Shown here: piece after piece, positions 19,249 through 27,675 of the stretch
How the letters are laid out: each line of letters starts with the position of its first letter
Numbering within the stretch: position 1 is the stretch's first letter
Assembly: GCF_000382125.1 (NCBI RefSeq)
Contig: NZ_KB907550.1
Coordinates: 62,001 to 126,000 of the forward strand
Source of the DNA: Eudoraea adriatica DSM 19308
Lineage (GTDB): Bacteria > Bacteroidota > Bacteroidia > Flavobacteriales > Flavobacteriaceae
Direction of reading: 5' to 3'
Length of the DNA stretch: 64,000 bases
Translations under genes and position numbers: made by a program
The notes under the pieces: generated by a model
The model's database searches: none
Told to the model about the DNA's origin: nothing
Seen by the model: only the letters and a program-made list of their open reading frames with translations

Positions 19249-21060
19249 ATGGGTTTAGTCACCGTAAAAGAAGTAGCCAGGGCCGTTAATCTCCAGCGAT
19301 ATGGCTTTTTTGGAACATTCATGGGATGGATCCTGGTTAGGTTAACCAAATTGTCGGATATAAATAGGTTTTATGACGAGCATAAAGAATTGGAAGGACC
19401 TGAATTCCTGGACGCCATACTGGAACACTATGAAATTGACTTTGAAATTCCTGAAGATGATTTTAAAAGATTGCCCAAAGAAGGTCCCTATATTACTATT
19501 AGCAACCATCCGCTGGGAGGAATTGACGGGGTTTTACTTCTAAAGTTAATGTTGAGAAAGAGACCCGATTTCAAGATTATTGCAAATTTTTTACTTCATC
19601 GGGTGGAACCGCTGGCGCCATATATAATGCCCGTGAATCCATTCGAAAACCACAGGGATGCCAAAAGTAGTATTGGGGGATTTAAGAGCGCCTTGCAGCA
19701 TTTGAGGGATGGTCATCCCCTGGGTATTTTCCCGGCAGGAGAAGTATCGACTTATAGAGATGGGAAGCTCATAGTTGACAGGCCCTGGGAGGAGTCTTCA
19801 TTAAAACTGATCCGAAAAGCCGAAGTCCCTGTAGTACCTATTTATTTCCATGCAAAGAATAGTAAGTTATTCTATCATTTATCGAAGTTCAATGATATTT
19901 TCCGTACGGCCAAACTACCTTCCGAAGTAACTACTCAGAGAAATAGGGCCATAAAAGTAAGAATAGGACAACCAATAGGAGTACAATCCCAAAAGGAACA
20001 CAAAAGCTTGGAGGAGTTTTCCGAACTGTTACGCAAAAAAACGTATATCCTGGCTAATGCCTATGAGAAGGAACGTTTAATAGATCAGATTCCAACTACT
20101 TTAAAAATACCAAAACCGGCGCGCAAGATAGCCGGTGAAATGCGGACAGAAGTTATACAGGGGGAATTAGAAAAATTAAGAGAGAAGGACTGTCGTTTAT
20201 TGCAAAGTAAGAATTATGAAGTGTTTTTGGCGCTGGCAAAAGATATGCCTTTTATTCTGAAGGAAATTGGAAGGCAAAGAGAACTTACATTCAGAGCAAT
20301 AGGCGAAGGCACCAACAAATCGATAGACCTTGATAAATTTGATTATTACTACCACCATTTATTCCTGTGGGATAATGACGAGAAAAAAATAGTGGGCGCC
20401 TATAGAATGGGAATGGGTTCGGAAATATTTAATAAATATGGAATTGATGGTTTTTATTTACAGGATCTGTTCGGATTTGAACCTGAACTATACGGAATGA
20501 TGCAACGATCAATAGAAATGGGACGAGCCTATATCGTTAAGGAATATCAACAGAAGCCTATGCCCTTGTTTCTTTTGTGGAAGGGGATAGTTCATACAAC
20601 GCTTAGGCATCCTGAACATAAATATTTAATAGGAGGGGTTAGTATAAGCAACCAATTCTCCAATTTCTCCAAATCTCTGATGATAGAGTTTATGAAATCT
20701 AATTATTGGGATCCCTATGTGGCCCAATATATTAGGCCGAAGAAGGAGTTTAAGGTAAAATTAAATGATGCCGACAAGGAATTTATTTTTGATGAAACCG
20801 AAGCAGATCTCAATAAGTTTGACAGGCTAATCGATGAAGTAGAACCCGGCAGCCTGAGGCTTCCCGTGCTAATTAAAAAGTATATCAAACAAAATGCAAG
20901 AGTAGTTGCATTTAACGTTGACCCCTTATTTAATAATTCTGTAGACGGCCTGATGTATATAAAGATTTCCGATTTACCGGAGAGTACTGTAAAACCTGTC
21001 ATGGAGGAATTCCAGGCGGAGCTGGAGAGGAAACTTACTGAAAATAACGGAACTTCTTAA
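19249..21060 (+). CDS. olsF: Bifunctional ornithine/amino-acid lipid synthase, OlsF type (PlsC + GNAT)
   Basis: 603 residues with two domains. Residues about 60-270 are a PlsC-type O-acyltransferase: NHPLGGIDG with H87 and D93 (one residue wider than classical HX4D), and LGIFPAGEVSTYRDGK. Residues about 300-560 are the hemolysin-like GNAT N-acyltransferase (REIGRQRELTFRAIGEGTNK, DKFDYYYHHLFLWD, GAYRMGMGSEIF). This order matches OlsF, which N-acylates ornithine and then O-acylates the product to form ornithine lipids; in Bacteroides the same activities are split (GlsB/GlsA) and use glycine. The amino-acid head group here is unknown. Its stop overlaps the arsC stop on the other strand by 3 bases. 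Confidence 0.8.
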   Translation: MGLVTVKEVARAVNLQRYGFFGTFMGWILVRLTKLSDINRFYDEHKELEGPEFLDAILEHYEIDFEIPEDDFKRLPKEGPYITISNHPLGGIDGVLLLKLMLRKRPDFKIIANFLLHRVEPLAPYIMPVNPFENHRDAKSSIGGFKSALQHLRDGHPLGIFPAGEVSTYRDGKLIVDRPWEESSLKLIRKAEVPVVPIYFHAKNSKLFYHLSKFNDIFRTAKLPSEVTTQRNRAIKVRIGQPIGVQSQKEHKSLEEFSELLRKKTYILANAYEKERLIDQIPTTLKIPKPARKIAGEMRTEVIQGELEKLREKDCRLLQSKNYEVFLALAKDMPFILKEIGRQRELTFRAIGEGTNKSIDLDKFDYYYHHLFLWDNDEKKIVGAYRMGMGSEIFNKYGIDGFYLQDLFGFEPELYGMMQRSIEMGRAYIVKEYQQKPMPLFLLWKGIVHTTLRHPEHKYLIGGVSISNQFSNFSKSLMIEFMKSNYWDPYVAQYIRPKKEFKVKLNDADKEFIFDETEADLNKFDRLIDEVEPGSLRLPVLIKKYIKQNARVVAFNVDPLFNNSVDGLMYIKISDLPESTVKPVMEEFQAELERKLTENNGTS

Positions 21061-21476
21061 TTAAATTCCTTCTGCATAAATTGTTTGCAGAAGTCTCTTA
21101 TTTCATTTCTGGCTTTTAAAAAAGCAGCATGCTTTTCTTCTTCTGTGCCCTGTACCTTTGAAGGGTCAAAAAAGTTGTGGTGGATCCTTTTGGCCATCTT
21201 CGAAGGAATATAGGGGCAGTTTTCCCTGGCATGGTCACAGACCGTTATAATATAATCCCATGGGATACCATCGTATTCATCAATATTATTCGAGGTATGT
21301 TTAGATATATCTATTCCATCCTCTTTCATTATGGCAACAGCACCCGGATTCAGGCCATGGGTTTCAATTCCTGCACTGTAGATTCTGGCCTTCCCATTTT
21401 GCATCGCATTGAGATAGCCATGCGCCATCTGACTCCTGCAGGAGTTGCCGGTGCACAATACCAAGATATTTTTCAT
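21057..21476 (-). CDS. arsC: Arsenate reductase, thioredoxin-coupled type
   Basis: 139 residues, low-molecular-weight phosphatase fold. P-loop CTGNSCRS with nucleophile C8 and R14; the redox triad is completed by C80 and C87 (TVCDHARENCPYIP), matching the C10/C82/C89 triad of the Staphylococcus-type enzyme. FFDPSKVQG carries the general acid Asp. It reduces arsenate to arsenite using thioredoxin. Last gene of the arsR operon; the 34-base gap to the acetyltransferase suggests cotranscription. Confidence 0.92.
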   Translation of the reverse strand: MKNILVLCTGNSCRSQMAHGYLNAMQNGKARIYSAGIETHGLNPGAVAIMKEDGIDISKHTSNNIDEYDGIPWDYIITVCDHARENCPYIPSKMAKRIHHNFFDPSKVQGTEEEKHAAFLKARNEIRDFCKQFMQKEFN

Positions 21477-21510
21477 TTAATTATGGTTTAATTTCTAGGA
21501 TTGCAATTAT

Positions 21511-22032
21511 TTACTCAATTCCAACAATTTTACTTCGTCTTTCAAATAGTACGTTGTCTTTCCAAACCCCGTCTAGTTGTCCTACTCTTTCACGTCTGCC
21601 CAAAAAGCGAAAACCAGCTTTCTCATGTAGTTTGATGCTTGCTTTGTTCTCAGGGAAAATGCCCGATTGAAGTGTCCAGAACCCCGCATTTTCACTGGCA
21701 GCAATGAGCTCTTCCATTAAAAGATAACCAATACCCAGTCCTCTGGCCGCTTCTGCAATATAAATGCTTACTTCTGCAACACCTCCATAAACACATCTGC
21801 CGGAAACGGGGGAAAGCGCTGCCCAACCTGAGACATTATCATTGCTTAAGGCCACTAACCTGCAACAGGAAATATGATTTTTGTTCCATTGTTCATAGGA
21901 AGGAATCTCTTTTTCAAAAGTTGCAAAACCTGTAGCAATACCTTCCTTGTATATTTGGGCAAGCTCAGGCCAATGAACTTCAGACATTTCTAAAATTAAC
22001 AGCCCTGTTTTTTTTAAATGGTTTACGGACAT
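21511..22032 (-). CDS. GNAT acetyltransferase, ArsN1-like
   Basis: 173 residues. Phosphinothricin/arsinothricin acetyltransferase pattern: IYKEGIATGFATFEKE near the N-terminus, GRCVYGGVAEVSIYI, acetyl-CoA loop ARGLGIGYLLMEELI, and FPENKASIKLHEKAGFRFLG. Position between DUF6428 and arsC in an arsR operon points to ArsN1, which N-acetylates the organoarsenical antibiotic arsinothricin. The sequence alone cannot separate this from phosphinothricin acetyltransferase. A later start is possible (residue 16, MSEVHWPELAQ). Confidence 0.7.
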   Translation of the reverse strand: MSVNHLKKTGLLILEMSEVHWPELAQIYKEGIATGFATFEKEIPSYEQWNKNHISCCRLVALSNDNVSGWAALSPVSGRCVYGGVAEVSIYIAEAARGLGIGYLLMEELIAASENAGFWTLQSGIFPENKASIKLHEKAGFRFLGRRERVGQLDGVWKDNVLFERRSKIVGIE

Positions 22033-22053
22033 CTCGGTGTTCTTACCAATTAA

Positions 22054-22542
22054 CTAGCAGCAACCTCCGCCTGGAGAACAAACGACTTCTTTTTCTGCAT
22101 CTGTTTCAACAGCTACTAAACATTCTTCCCTGGCCTTACAATCTGTTTTTTCCACTGCCAATTTTATGAGTAATCTGTCTTTAAAAATTTCAAATGTATC
22201 TATAAATAACTGCGCGGTGTGGAAGCTGGCATTTCCATATTCAATTTTTACTTCTGCTTCCAAATCCATGGGTTTAATTCCATTTACCCTGTTTAGAATT
22301 TGAAGTGCTTTAGAAACAGACATATATTCTGTTTTATCTAATTCAGACGGACTTTCCCAGAGCTGAACAATAGTTTCTTTCCAAAAATCTGTTCCTGCAC
22401 CACAGTCTACAGAATCTACACTGATATTTTTCACTTCAGTTAAGTGGTAATTGGCACCCACAAGCGCCCCTCTGTTATAGTCGAATACTAATTCTTTATT
22501 TCCGTTTTCTCTTAAGAGAGATAAAAATTCTTTTGTCTTCAT
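22054..22542 (-). CDS. DUF6428-type ars-operon protein with cysteine-rich tail
   Basis: 162 residues, soluble. Begins MKTKEFLSLLRENGNKELVF, with HLTEVKNISVDSVDCG; the body matches the DUF6428-like family often found next to arsR in Bacteroidota. The last 35 residues carry most of the cysteines: DCKAREEC and a terminal CSPGGGCC, a plausible As(III) or metal-binding tail. It lies 10 bases after arsR. Function is unproven; arsenite chaperone or sensor is my inference. Confidence 0.65.
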   Translation of the reverse strand: MKTKEFLSLLRENGNKELVFDYNRGALVGANYHLTEVKNISVDSVDCGAGTDFWKETIVQLWESPSELDKTEYMSVSKALQILNRVNGIKPMDLEAEVKIEYGNASFHTAQLFIDTFEIFKDRLLIKLAVEKTDCKAREECLVAVETDAEKEVVCSPGGGCC

Positions 22543-22552
22543 CTGTTTGTTT

Positions 22553-22876
22553 TTAGCAATAGTTTAGGTTTGTTTTATCAAAGAAATCATTTAGTAACAC
22601 CAGTATTTCCTGCCATTTCTTTTGATTGATGCAGTAACATACCCTTTTTCCACTTATTTCACCCTTAATTAAATCAATGCTTTTGAGCTCCTTTAAATGT
22701 TGAGAAATGGTAGGTTGAGCAAGTCCAATTTCTTCAACTATATCATTACAAATGCAGTCTTTCTGGTTGTTTATATGCTGTAAAATAGCTATCCTGGCTG
22801 GATTGCCCAGCACCTTCAAAATTGTGGCCAGTTCATTTTGTTCTGCCGTGAATATTTGTGTTTTAGTGACTCCCAT
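22553..22876 (-). CDS. arsR: ArsR/SmtB-family arsenic-responsive repressor
   Basis: 107 residues. Winged helix with VLGNPARIAILQHI and recognition helix AQPTISQHLKELK. The inducer site is DCICND with C41 and C43 in the same place as the C-x-C of E. coli ArsR (ELCVCD), so arsenite sensing is well supported. First gene of the operon arsR-DUF6428-arsN-arsC. A palindromic operator lies directly upstream, so it is probably autoregulated. Confidence 0.92.
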   Translation of the reverse strand: MGVTKTQIFTAEQNELATILKVLGNPARIAILQHINNQKDCICNDIVEEIGLAQPTISQHLKELKSIDLIKGEISGKRVCYCINQKKWQEILVLLNDFFDKTNLNYC

Positions 22877-22888
22877 AATGTATTTATA

Positions 22889-22906
22889 TATCGCAATATT
22901 ACGATA
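22889..22906 (-). promoter_or_regulatory. Predicted ArsR operator
   Basis: On the minus strand TATCGTAATATTGCGATA, an 18-base near-perfect inverted repeat (one mismatched pair), centred 21 bases upstream of the arsR ATG. Size, symmetry and AT-rich centre fit ArsR/SmtB operators, and its position would block transcription of the whole ars operon. Confidence 0.7.
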
Positions 22907-22913
22907 ATAAATT

Positions 22914-22951
22914 TAATAAAAAAAGCCAGATCAAAAAAAATCCGACTTTTT
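22914..22951 (-). terminator. Intrinsic terminator after the TM2 gene
   Basis: On the minus strand AAAAAGTCGGAT pairs, with some G-T wobbles, with GATCTGGCTTTTT across a T-rich loop and is followed by a T run. It lies 6 bases past the stop of the TM2-domain gene and insulates it from the ars operon. Confidence 0.55.
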
Positions 22952-22956
22952 AGATT

Positions 22957-23448
22957 TTAGAACCAGGGTTTTTTACCCACCTGGTAGGTGTTATAAAAAT
23001 CCTCATCAGATTTAGTGAGGTAAATAATTCCTTCTATTAATCCGATCATACCACTAATCCACACCATAAAAACGCCAATCCCTATGCAACTAAGAACGAA
23101 TCCAACAATAGTTATACCCAAGAGGATAAAGCCTTCTTTCTGATACCCTAATATGAACTTATGAATTCCAAAGGCACCTAATACTATAGCCAATATGCCT
23201 GCCAGTATCTTTTTGTTTTCAGCTTCGGTGACTTCTTTCATGCCTTCAGAAAATTCTTCTGCCGTTTTCTTGGCTTCCTCCTTAAATTCGTGCGTAGCTT
23301 CTTTAGTATCTTCGGCGAATTCTTTTGCTTTTTCTTTAGCTTCTTTAGCAGTTTCTTTTGCTTTTTCTTTTGCTTCTTTAGCCGTCTTTTTAGCTTTCTC
23401 AAAGGCACCCTCTGCTTTGTCTTCGGGATCTTTATTTTCTTCAGACAT
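22957..23448 (-). CDS. TM2-domain protein with long Lys/Glu/Ala repeat helix
   Basis: 163 residues. The first about 80 residues are almost entirely K, E and A in an 11-residue rhythm (KAKETAKEAKE repeated), a late-embryogenesis/apolipoprotein-like amphipathic helix. Residues about 83-150 form a TM2 domain: AGILAIVLGAFGIHKFILGY, then two hydrophobic helices with an IGVFMVWISGMIGLIEGI end. The repeats are DNA-level too, so length probably varies among strains. Role unknown; a stress- or membrane-associated function is plausible. Confidence 0.75.
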   Translation of the reverse strand: MSEENKDPEDKAEGAFEKAKKTAKEAKEKAKETAKEAKEKAKEFAEDTKEATHEFKEEAKKTAEEFSEGMKEVTEAENKKILAGILAIVLGAFGIHKFILGYQKEGFILLGITIVGFVLSCIGIGVFMVWISGMIGLIEGIIYLTKSDEDFYNTYQVGKKPWF

Positions 23449-23498
23449 GATTATAAGTGTTGGTTAATACTCTCTTAAATGTAATAATTATTTTCCAA

Positions 23499-23885
23499 TC
23501 AAAGAAATGCCTTATCCACTGGTTCCCAAAGCTCTATCTTGTTACCTTCCGGGTCCAGTATCCATCCAAATTTGCCATAGTCGTATTCCTCTATCTCCCC
23601 TACGACTGTGACACCTTCGTCCTTTAATACTGCCAATAGTGCTTCTAAATTCTCAACCCTGAAATTCATCATAAATTCTTTTTTACTGGGTTCAAAGTAA
23701 GAAGTATCTTCTTTAAAAGGGCTCCATTGTGTGGAACAATCATTGCCTTCCTTGTCCTTCCACCAGAATGTACACCCATATTGGTCCGTGTCTAACCCTA
23801 AATGATTATTGTACCAATTTTTTATTTTATCGGGATTTCTGGTTTTAAAGAAAAACCCACCCAATCCGGTTACTCTTTTTAGCAT
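23499..23885 (-). CDS. VOC-family (glyoxalase-like) protein
   Basis: 128 residues with two beta-alpha-beta-beta-beta modules: LGGFFFKTRNPDKIKNWYNNHLG ... CSTQWSPF and FMMNFRVENLEALLAVLKDEGV ... WILDPEGNKIELWEP. The terminal IELWEP provides the usual metal-binding Glu. Members include dioxygenases, glyoxalase I and antibiotic-binding proteins; the exact reaction cannot be read. 4 bases after the DUF1801 gene, so cotranscribed with it. Confidence 0.8.
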   Translation of the reverse strand: MLKRVTGLGGFFFKTRNPDKIKNWYNNHLGLDTDQYGCTFWWKDKEGNDCSTQWSPFKEDTSYFEPSKKEFMMNFRVENLEALLAVLKDEGVTVVGEIEEYDYGKFGWILDPEGNKIELWEPVDKAFL

Positions 23886-23889
23886 AGGA

Positions 23890-24345
23890 TTACTTTTTTA
23901 AGGCTTGTTCGTACTTTTTTATCCATTGCTCCGCATTCACTTTTGATACTAATTTACCAATTAATTCATGGGGAATATGGTTAATATTTTTAAACCTGAT
24001 ACAACTCTTTCCCATATCTAATTTGGTTTTTACATGCTTCGGATATTCCTTAATAAACCAGTTTAATAAATCTTTATCGCTATAAATCCCCATATGATAA
24101 AGGGCTATAAAATTTTTTTGGGAGGCAACATTGATAAATGGCAATGGAAGTTCCGGATTTACATGATACCCTGCCGGATAGAGGGAATGGGGAACAACAT
24201 AGCCAATCATACCATAACTCATTTCTTCTTCAAATCCTTCAGGTAGGTTTTCCAGGATAGTTTCCCTCAACTTCATCATAGCTTGTTTTCGTTCTTCAGG
24301 GAGTTCAGAAATATATTCTGCCGGTGTTTTGGCTTTTGATTGCAT
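23890..24345 (-). CDS. DUF1801-family protein
   Basis: 151 residues matching DUF1801 (YdhG/YjhX-like fold): AEYISELPEERKQAMMKLRETI, SYGMIGYVVPHSLYPAGYH, and FIALYHMGIYSD; the C-terminus KSCIRFKNINHIPHELIGKLV is also typical. Family function is unknown, though it is structurally similar to iron-chaperone frataxin-like folds. First gene of a two-gene unit with the VOC protein. Confidence 0.8.
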   Translation of the reverse strand: MQSKAKTPAEYISELPEERKQAMMKLRETILENLPEGFEEEMSYGMIGYVVPHSLYPAGYHVNPELPLPFINVASQKNFIALYHMGIYSDKDLLNWFIKEYPKHVKTKLDMGKSCIRFKNINHIPHELIGKLVSKVNAEQWIKKYEQALKK

Positions 24346-24687
24346 AGTCGTTTTATTTTAGTTGCAGAGCAAGCCTGTAATTCAGGCCTGTTTAAAGTTA
24401 ATTATACGATTATTTTCCTTTTCCACTGCAATGGGTTTATTCCAAAGTAAATGTAGTAATGGTCAGACTTGCATATCCCCTAATAATCTGAACCAAAGAT
24501 TACGGTTCTTTCCCGAAGCAGGAATTACTTCTTGTAAAGGGTCAGGAATTACCTATTAAGACTAACAACTTATTAAAGTTTCCCAGGTTCATATATTTAT
24601 TTCAAATCAACTGTAAAATAATATTTTTTAAAGGAAATCCTTTTATTAGTTGCAGGAATCAATGAACAATACAGGGGCATTATTTAT
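24346..24687. other. Intergenic, no recognisable gene
   Basis: 342 bases upstream of the DUF1801 gene and downstream of the AsmA-like gene. The only open frame (about 65 codons, plus strand) has no family resemblance or good start. A short self-complementary AAAGGAAATCCTTT lies near 24630 and might help end transcription from the AsmA-like gene, but the stem is short. Confidence 0.4.
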
Positions 24688-26334
24688 TTAAGGACCTTTC
24701 TTTTTTTTGCCTTTTTTGTCTTCCTTGTTGATGAATTTTTGCACAGTTTTTCCGGGAACAATTCGTGTAAACCCGCTAACTAACCCATGAATAATATAAT
24801 TGACTGGTGAGCGATATATATTCCTTTGGGATTGATATTCTGCAACCAGATAGTTGTGCTTATCGGGCATATTATTTGTCCGGATCGCAGTATTGGCAAT
24901 TGCAGAAAGCAGAACCTTTTTATTAGATCCATGCTCGCTTTTCTCATTAACCATTTTCACATGTAAGTCTTCATAATCAAATACCAGTTTGTTATGGGAT
25001 AGATTAGGACCGGCATTCATTTGAAACCGAATTTTCTTCATTTGGCCAGAGGCCATTTCAACACCGGCAAGTGGTTTTAGGGTTGGGTTTAGGCTTGTTA
25101 GATCCATTTCTACAACATCTACCCTTAATGCAAATGATTCTGTATCATATGGAACACTTAGCCCAATATTTATTCCTGCTTTACCTATTAGGCTGGCACT
25201 CAAAGTTGCTTCCAATTGACCTTTTTCTACCTGTTGTTCGGGCATATTGGTGATTCCGGTAATAGTACCATTAATTTCCTGGATTTTGATCGATCCTGCT
25301 TCACTCTTTTCAGCCTCGAGTTCACTATAGGTTAAGGAAGAATTAGAGATTTGAATGGAATCTATTAGAATTGCCATGGGAATAGCACTAATTATACCCT
25401 GAAACATCGGTTTCACGACATCCGGGGGTCTGGGAATATTTTTATTTCTCTGTAGCTTTATGTTCAGTTCATCAATAGAAATCCTTTGGGCTTCAATGTC
25501 TAAATCTGTATAAAATCTACTTGATGGTTCAAACTGATGTATTCCAATTTCTTGTACATTCAACTCAATTATATCATTTTGAACACCAAGGATTTTACTA
25601 ACTTCAATCCAGTCCATGGAATAACCCATGGAAATGTCATTCAATAAAATCTCCTTCTCTTGGAGGTTATAATGAAAATGACCTAATTTAATTTCTGTAT
25701 AGTCGTTGGGTATGTATGTTATACCATCCAGATCTATATTTATATCACCCAGGCTAAATGGTATTAGGTGGTCGAATTTCAAGGAGTCAGTCTCTATGTC
25801 AGTAGCACTAATATTTATTTGTTTTACCTGACCCTTTACAGCTTGCGAAACAGGATCATTAATAACAATAGAACCATTTTGAATATGAAAACGTTTTAGA
25901 TCGGCACGCGATAAAATATCACCAAACATTCTTTGTAACCCAGTTCCACTTTTACTTTTTGTAGTGTCTGTATTAGTAGTGTCTGCACTAAGGGTTACTT
26001 CAAAAATTGGCTGTTCAAAAGCAATCTCATTTAAATTTAATTTTTTACCTAAAAAGAACTCGGTCCATACTATTCCCTTAAGGGTGGCATAATCTACACG
26101 TCCTGTAATTAGAGTTCCTTTTCCCGGGTTTAAGGGTTCAATTCTGACTTCATCTAAAGTAACCCCTTTAAAAAAAGTGTGTAAATCTAAATCAGAATAA
26201 GTAATATCGTAATTTCTATCAGGATTTGAATTTATCCGGTCCTTGAATTCTGATTCAATACTCCACTCCAGTGCTTTCATAATAAAGAATAGTATTCCCA
26301 AAACTATTAGAACCCGAATACCTATCTTTTTCAT
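24688..26334 (-). CDS. AsmA-like/DUF748-type envelope protein
   Basis: 548 residues. One N-terminal membrane helix (IRVLIVLGILFFIMKALEW) then a long beta-rich repeat region with the phrases typical of AsmA/DUF748 proteins: YSDLDLHTFFKGVTLDEVRI, ISMGYSMDWIEVSKI, IDELNIKL, and a C-terminal lysine-rich tail (KKGKKKKGP). Such proteins are thought to form periplasmic bridges that move lipids between membranes; this copy is short, so that role is inferred from the family. Monocistronic or with the downstream-strand neighbour; 30 bases separate it from the dehydrogenase. Confidence 0.65.
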   Translation of the reverse strand: MKKIGIRVLIVLGILFFIMKALEWSIESEFKDRINSNPDRNYDITYSDLDLHTFFKGVTLDEVRIEPLNPGKGTLITGRVDYATLKGIVWTEFFLGKKLNLNEIAFEQPIFEVTLSADTTNTDTTKSKSGTGLQRMFGDILSRADLKRFHIQNGSIVINDPVSQAVKGQVKQINISATDIETDSLKFDHLIPFSLGDINIDLDGITYIPNDYTEIKLGHFHYNLQEKEILLNDISMGYSMDWIEVSKILGVQNDIIELNVQEIGIHQFEPSSRFYTDLDIEAQRISIDELNIKLQRNKNIPRPPDVVKPMFQGIISAIPMAILIDSIQISNSSLTYSELEAEKSEAGSIKIQEINGTITGITNMPEQQVEKGQLEATLSASLIGKAGINIGLSVPYDTESFALRVDVVEMDLTSLNPTLKPLAGVEMASGQMKKIRFQMNAGPNLSHNKLVFDYEDLHVKMVNEKSEHGSNKKVLLSAIANTAIRTNNMPDKHNYLVAEYQSQRNIYRSPVNYIIHGLVSGFTRIVPGKTVQKFINKEDKKGKKKKGP

Positions 26335-26364
26335 ATTATGAACACTTTTTATTAGTATACAAAT

Positions 26365-27303
26365 TTAGCAAAATCTTGACTTAATTTTAGCAACAATAGT
26401 CTGTGCTAATTTCGCTTTGCTTTCAATAGTCCAGCCGGCAATATGCGGAGAAAGGATTACATTCCCGGCATCAATTAGATATTGAAAGGCTTCCGGGAGA
26501 CTTTCCCGAGAAAACATGTCCTCAAAAGAGGCTTTTTCATATTCCAGCACGTCCAATCCGGCGCCTAATATTTTCCCGGATTTTAAAGCCGAAACCAGGT
26601 CTTCGGTTACCAGACATTTTCCTCTTGCCGTATTTAACAACCAAAAAGGCTTTTGAAAAGCATTGATAAACTCGGTATTAATCATTCCCAGGGTTTCTGG
26701 CGTTTGTGGTACATGAAGGCTAATAATATCTGATTTTTGTTCCAATTCCATTATTCCTACCTGCCTGGCATTTTCATCAGATACGCCCCCAATAATGTCG
26801 TAGCAAATTACTTCAACCTCAAAACCTCTAAGTTTTTTGGCAAAGGCTTTACCTGTATTGCCATAGCCTATTATGCCAACAGTTTTGCCATCGAGTTCTA
26901 CTCCCCGATTGCCTTCCCTGTCCCATTTTCCCATTTTTACTTCGCTGTTGGCCTTGGTCAGATTATTAAAGAGGGCCAATAAGAACCCAAGGCAATGTTC
27001 TCCAACAGCATTGCGGTTACCTTCGGGTGCAGCTGCCAAAAATATTCCTTTATCCCGGGCATAATCCACGTCGATATTTTCCAAACCAGACCCAAGCCTA
27101 CCTATGAACTTCAGATTTTGGGCTTTATCCAAAAAGTTTTTATCTATAGTAAATCTGCTCCTGATAATAAGCCCGTCATACAAGTGAATATTCTTTTCCA
27201 CCTCGGATTTGGGGGCAGTATATTCTTCAATATTCTCAAAACCGAGCTCGTTGAATTCTTCTATAAGCAAAGGATGGTTAGTGTCTAAGTGGAGGATTTT
27301 CAT
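26365..27303 (-). CDS. D-isomer-specific 2-hydroxyacid dehydrogenase
   Basis: 312 residues. NAD-binding GIIGYGNTGKAF, the catalytic Arg in NTARGKCLV, Glu in LDVLEYEK and His in LSPHIAGWT are all present. The substrate-binding N-terminal domain contains GRLGSGLENIDV. Similar to phosphoglycerate dehydrogenase-like proteins but lacks the ACT domain of true SerA, so hydroxyacid specificity is open. Six bases separate it from the cupin gene upstream in the same operon. Confidence 0.85.
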   Translation of the reverse strand: MKILHLDTNHPLLIEEFNELGFENIEEYTAPKSEVEKNIHLYDGLIIRSRFTIDKNFLDKAQNLKFIGRLGSGLENIDVDYARDKGIFLAAAPEGNRNAVGEHCLGFLLALFNNLTKANSEVKMGKWDREGNRGVELDGKTVGIIGYGNTGKAFAKKLRGFEVEVICYDIIGGVSDENARQVGIMELEQKSDIISLHVPQTPETLGMINTEFINAFQKPFWLLNTARGKCLVTEDLVSALKSGKILGAGLDVLEYEKASFEDMFSRESLPEAFQYLIDAGNVILSPHIAGWTIESKAKLAQTIVAKIKSRFC

Positions 27304-27309
27304 TCTTTT

Positions 27310-27675
27310 TTAAATTTTGGGATATTCGGTTTGTGTCATTGGATGTTTCACATTTCCTGTGTGAGCCGCCGTCAACTTTTCAAAGAGCAACAAATGTACT
27401 ATTTCGTCATCTTTTGTAGATGGGCAGTGTTCTACTCCTTTGGGAACAACAATGATTTCACCTTCTTTCACAACTTCTGTGCGGTCTCTGAATTGCATGT
27501 ACAAAGTACCTCTTAATACCTGGAATAGCTCATCCTCATTTTCGTGCGAGTGCCAAACAAATTCTCCCTGAATCTTTGCCAGGATTACTTGCATATCATC
27601 TACACGCGCTATCTGATGCGGATGCCATTTTTTGGTAAATGTGGAATGCTTTTCTTTAAGATTTATAGCTTTCAT
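27310..27675 (-). CDS. Cupin-domain protein
   Basis: 121 residues, single cupin barrel. Motif 1 is EFVWHSHENEDELFQVLRGTL (His-His-Glu metal ligands) and motif 2 is VPKGVEHCPST. The C-terminal MTQTEYPKI end is typical of small Bacteroidota cupins. It may be an isomerase, dioxygenase or metal sensor; no substrate can be assigned. Its ATG overlaps the stop of the PD40 gene (ATGA), giving a tight operon. Confidence 0.8.
   Translation of the reverse strand: MKAINLKEKHSTFTKKWHPHQIARVDDMQVILAKIQGEFVWHSHENEDELFQVLRGTLYMQFRDRTEVVKEGEIIVVPKGVEHCPSTKDDEIVHLLLFEKLTAAHTGNVKHPMTQTEYPKI

Noticed and set aside
23195-23478. Serine/phenylalanine-rich plus-strand frames
   Set aside because: Mirror of the Lys/Glu/Ala repeat of the TM2 gene.
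24362-24559. 65-codon plus-strand frame
   Set aside because: No family resemblance, poor start context and no conservation evidence.
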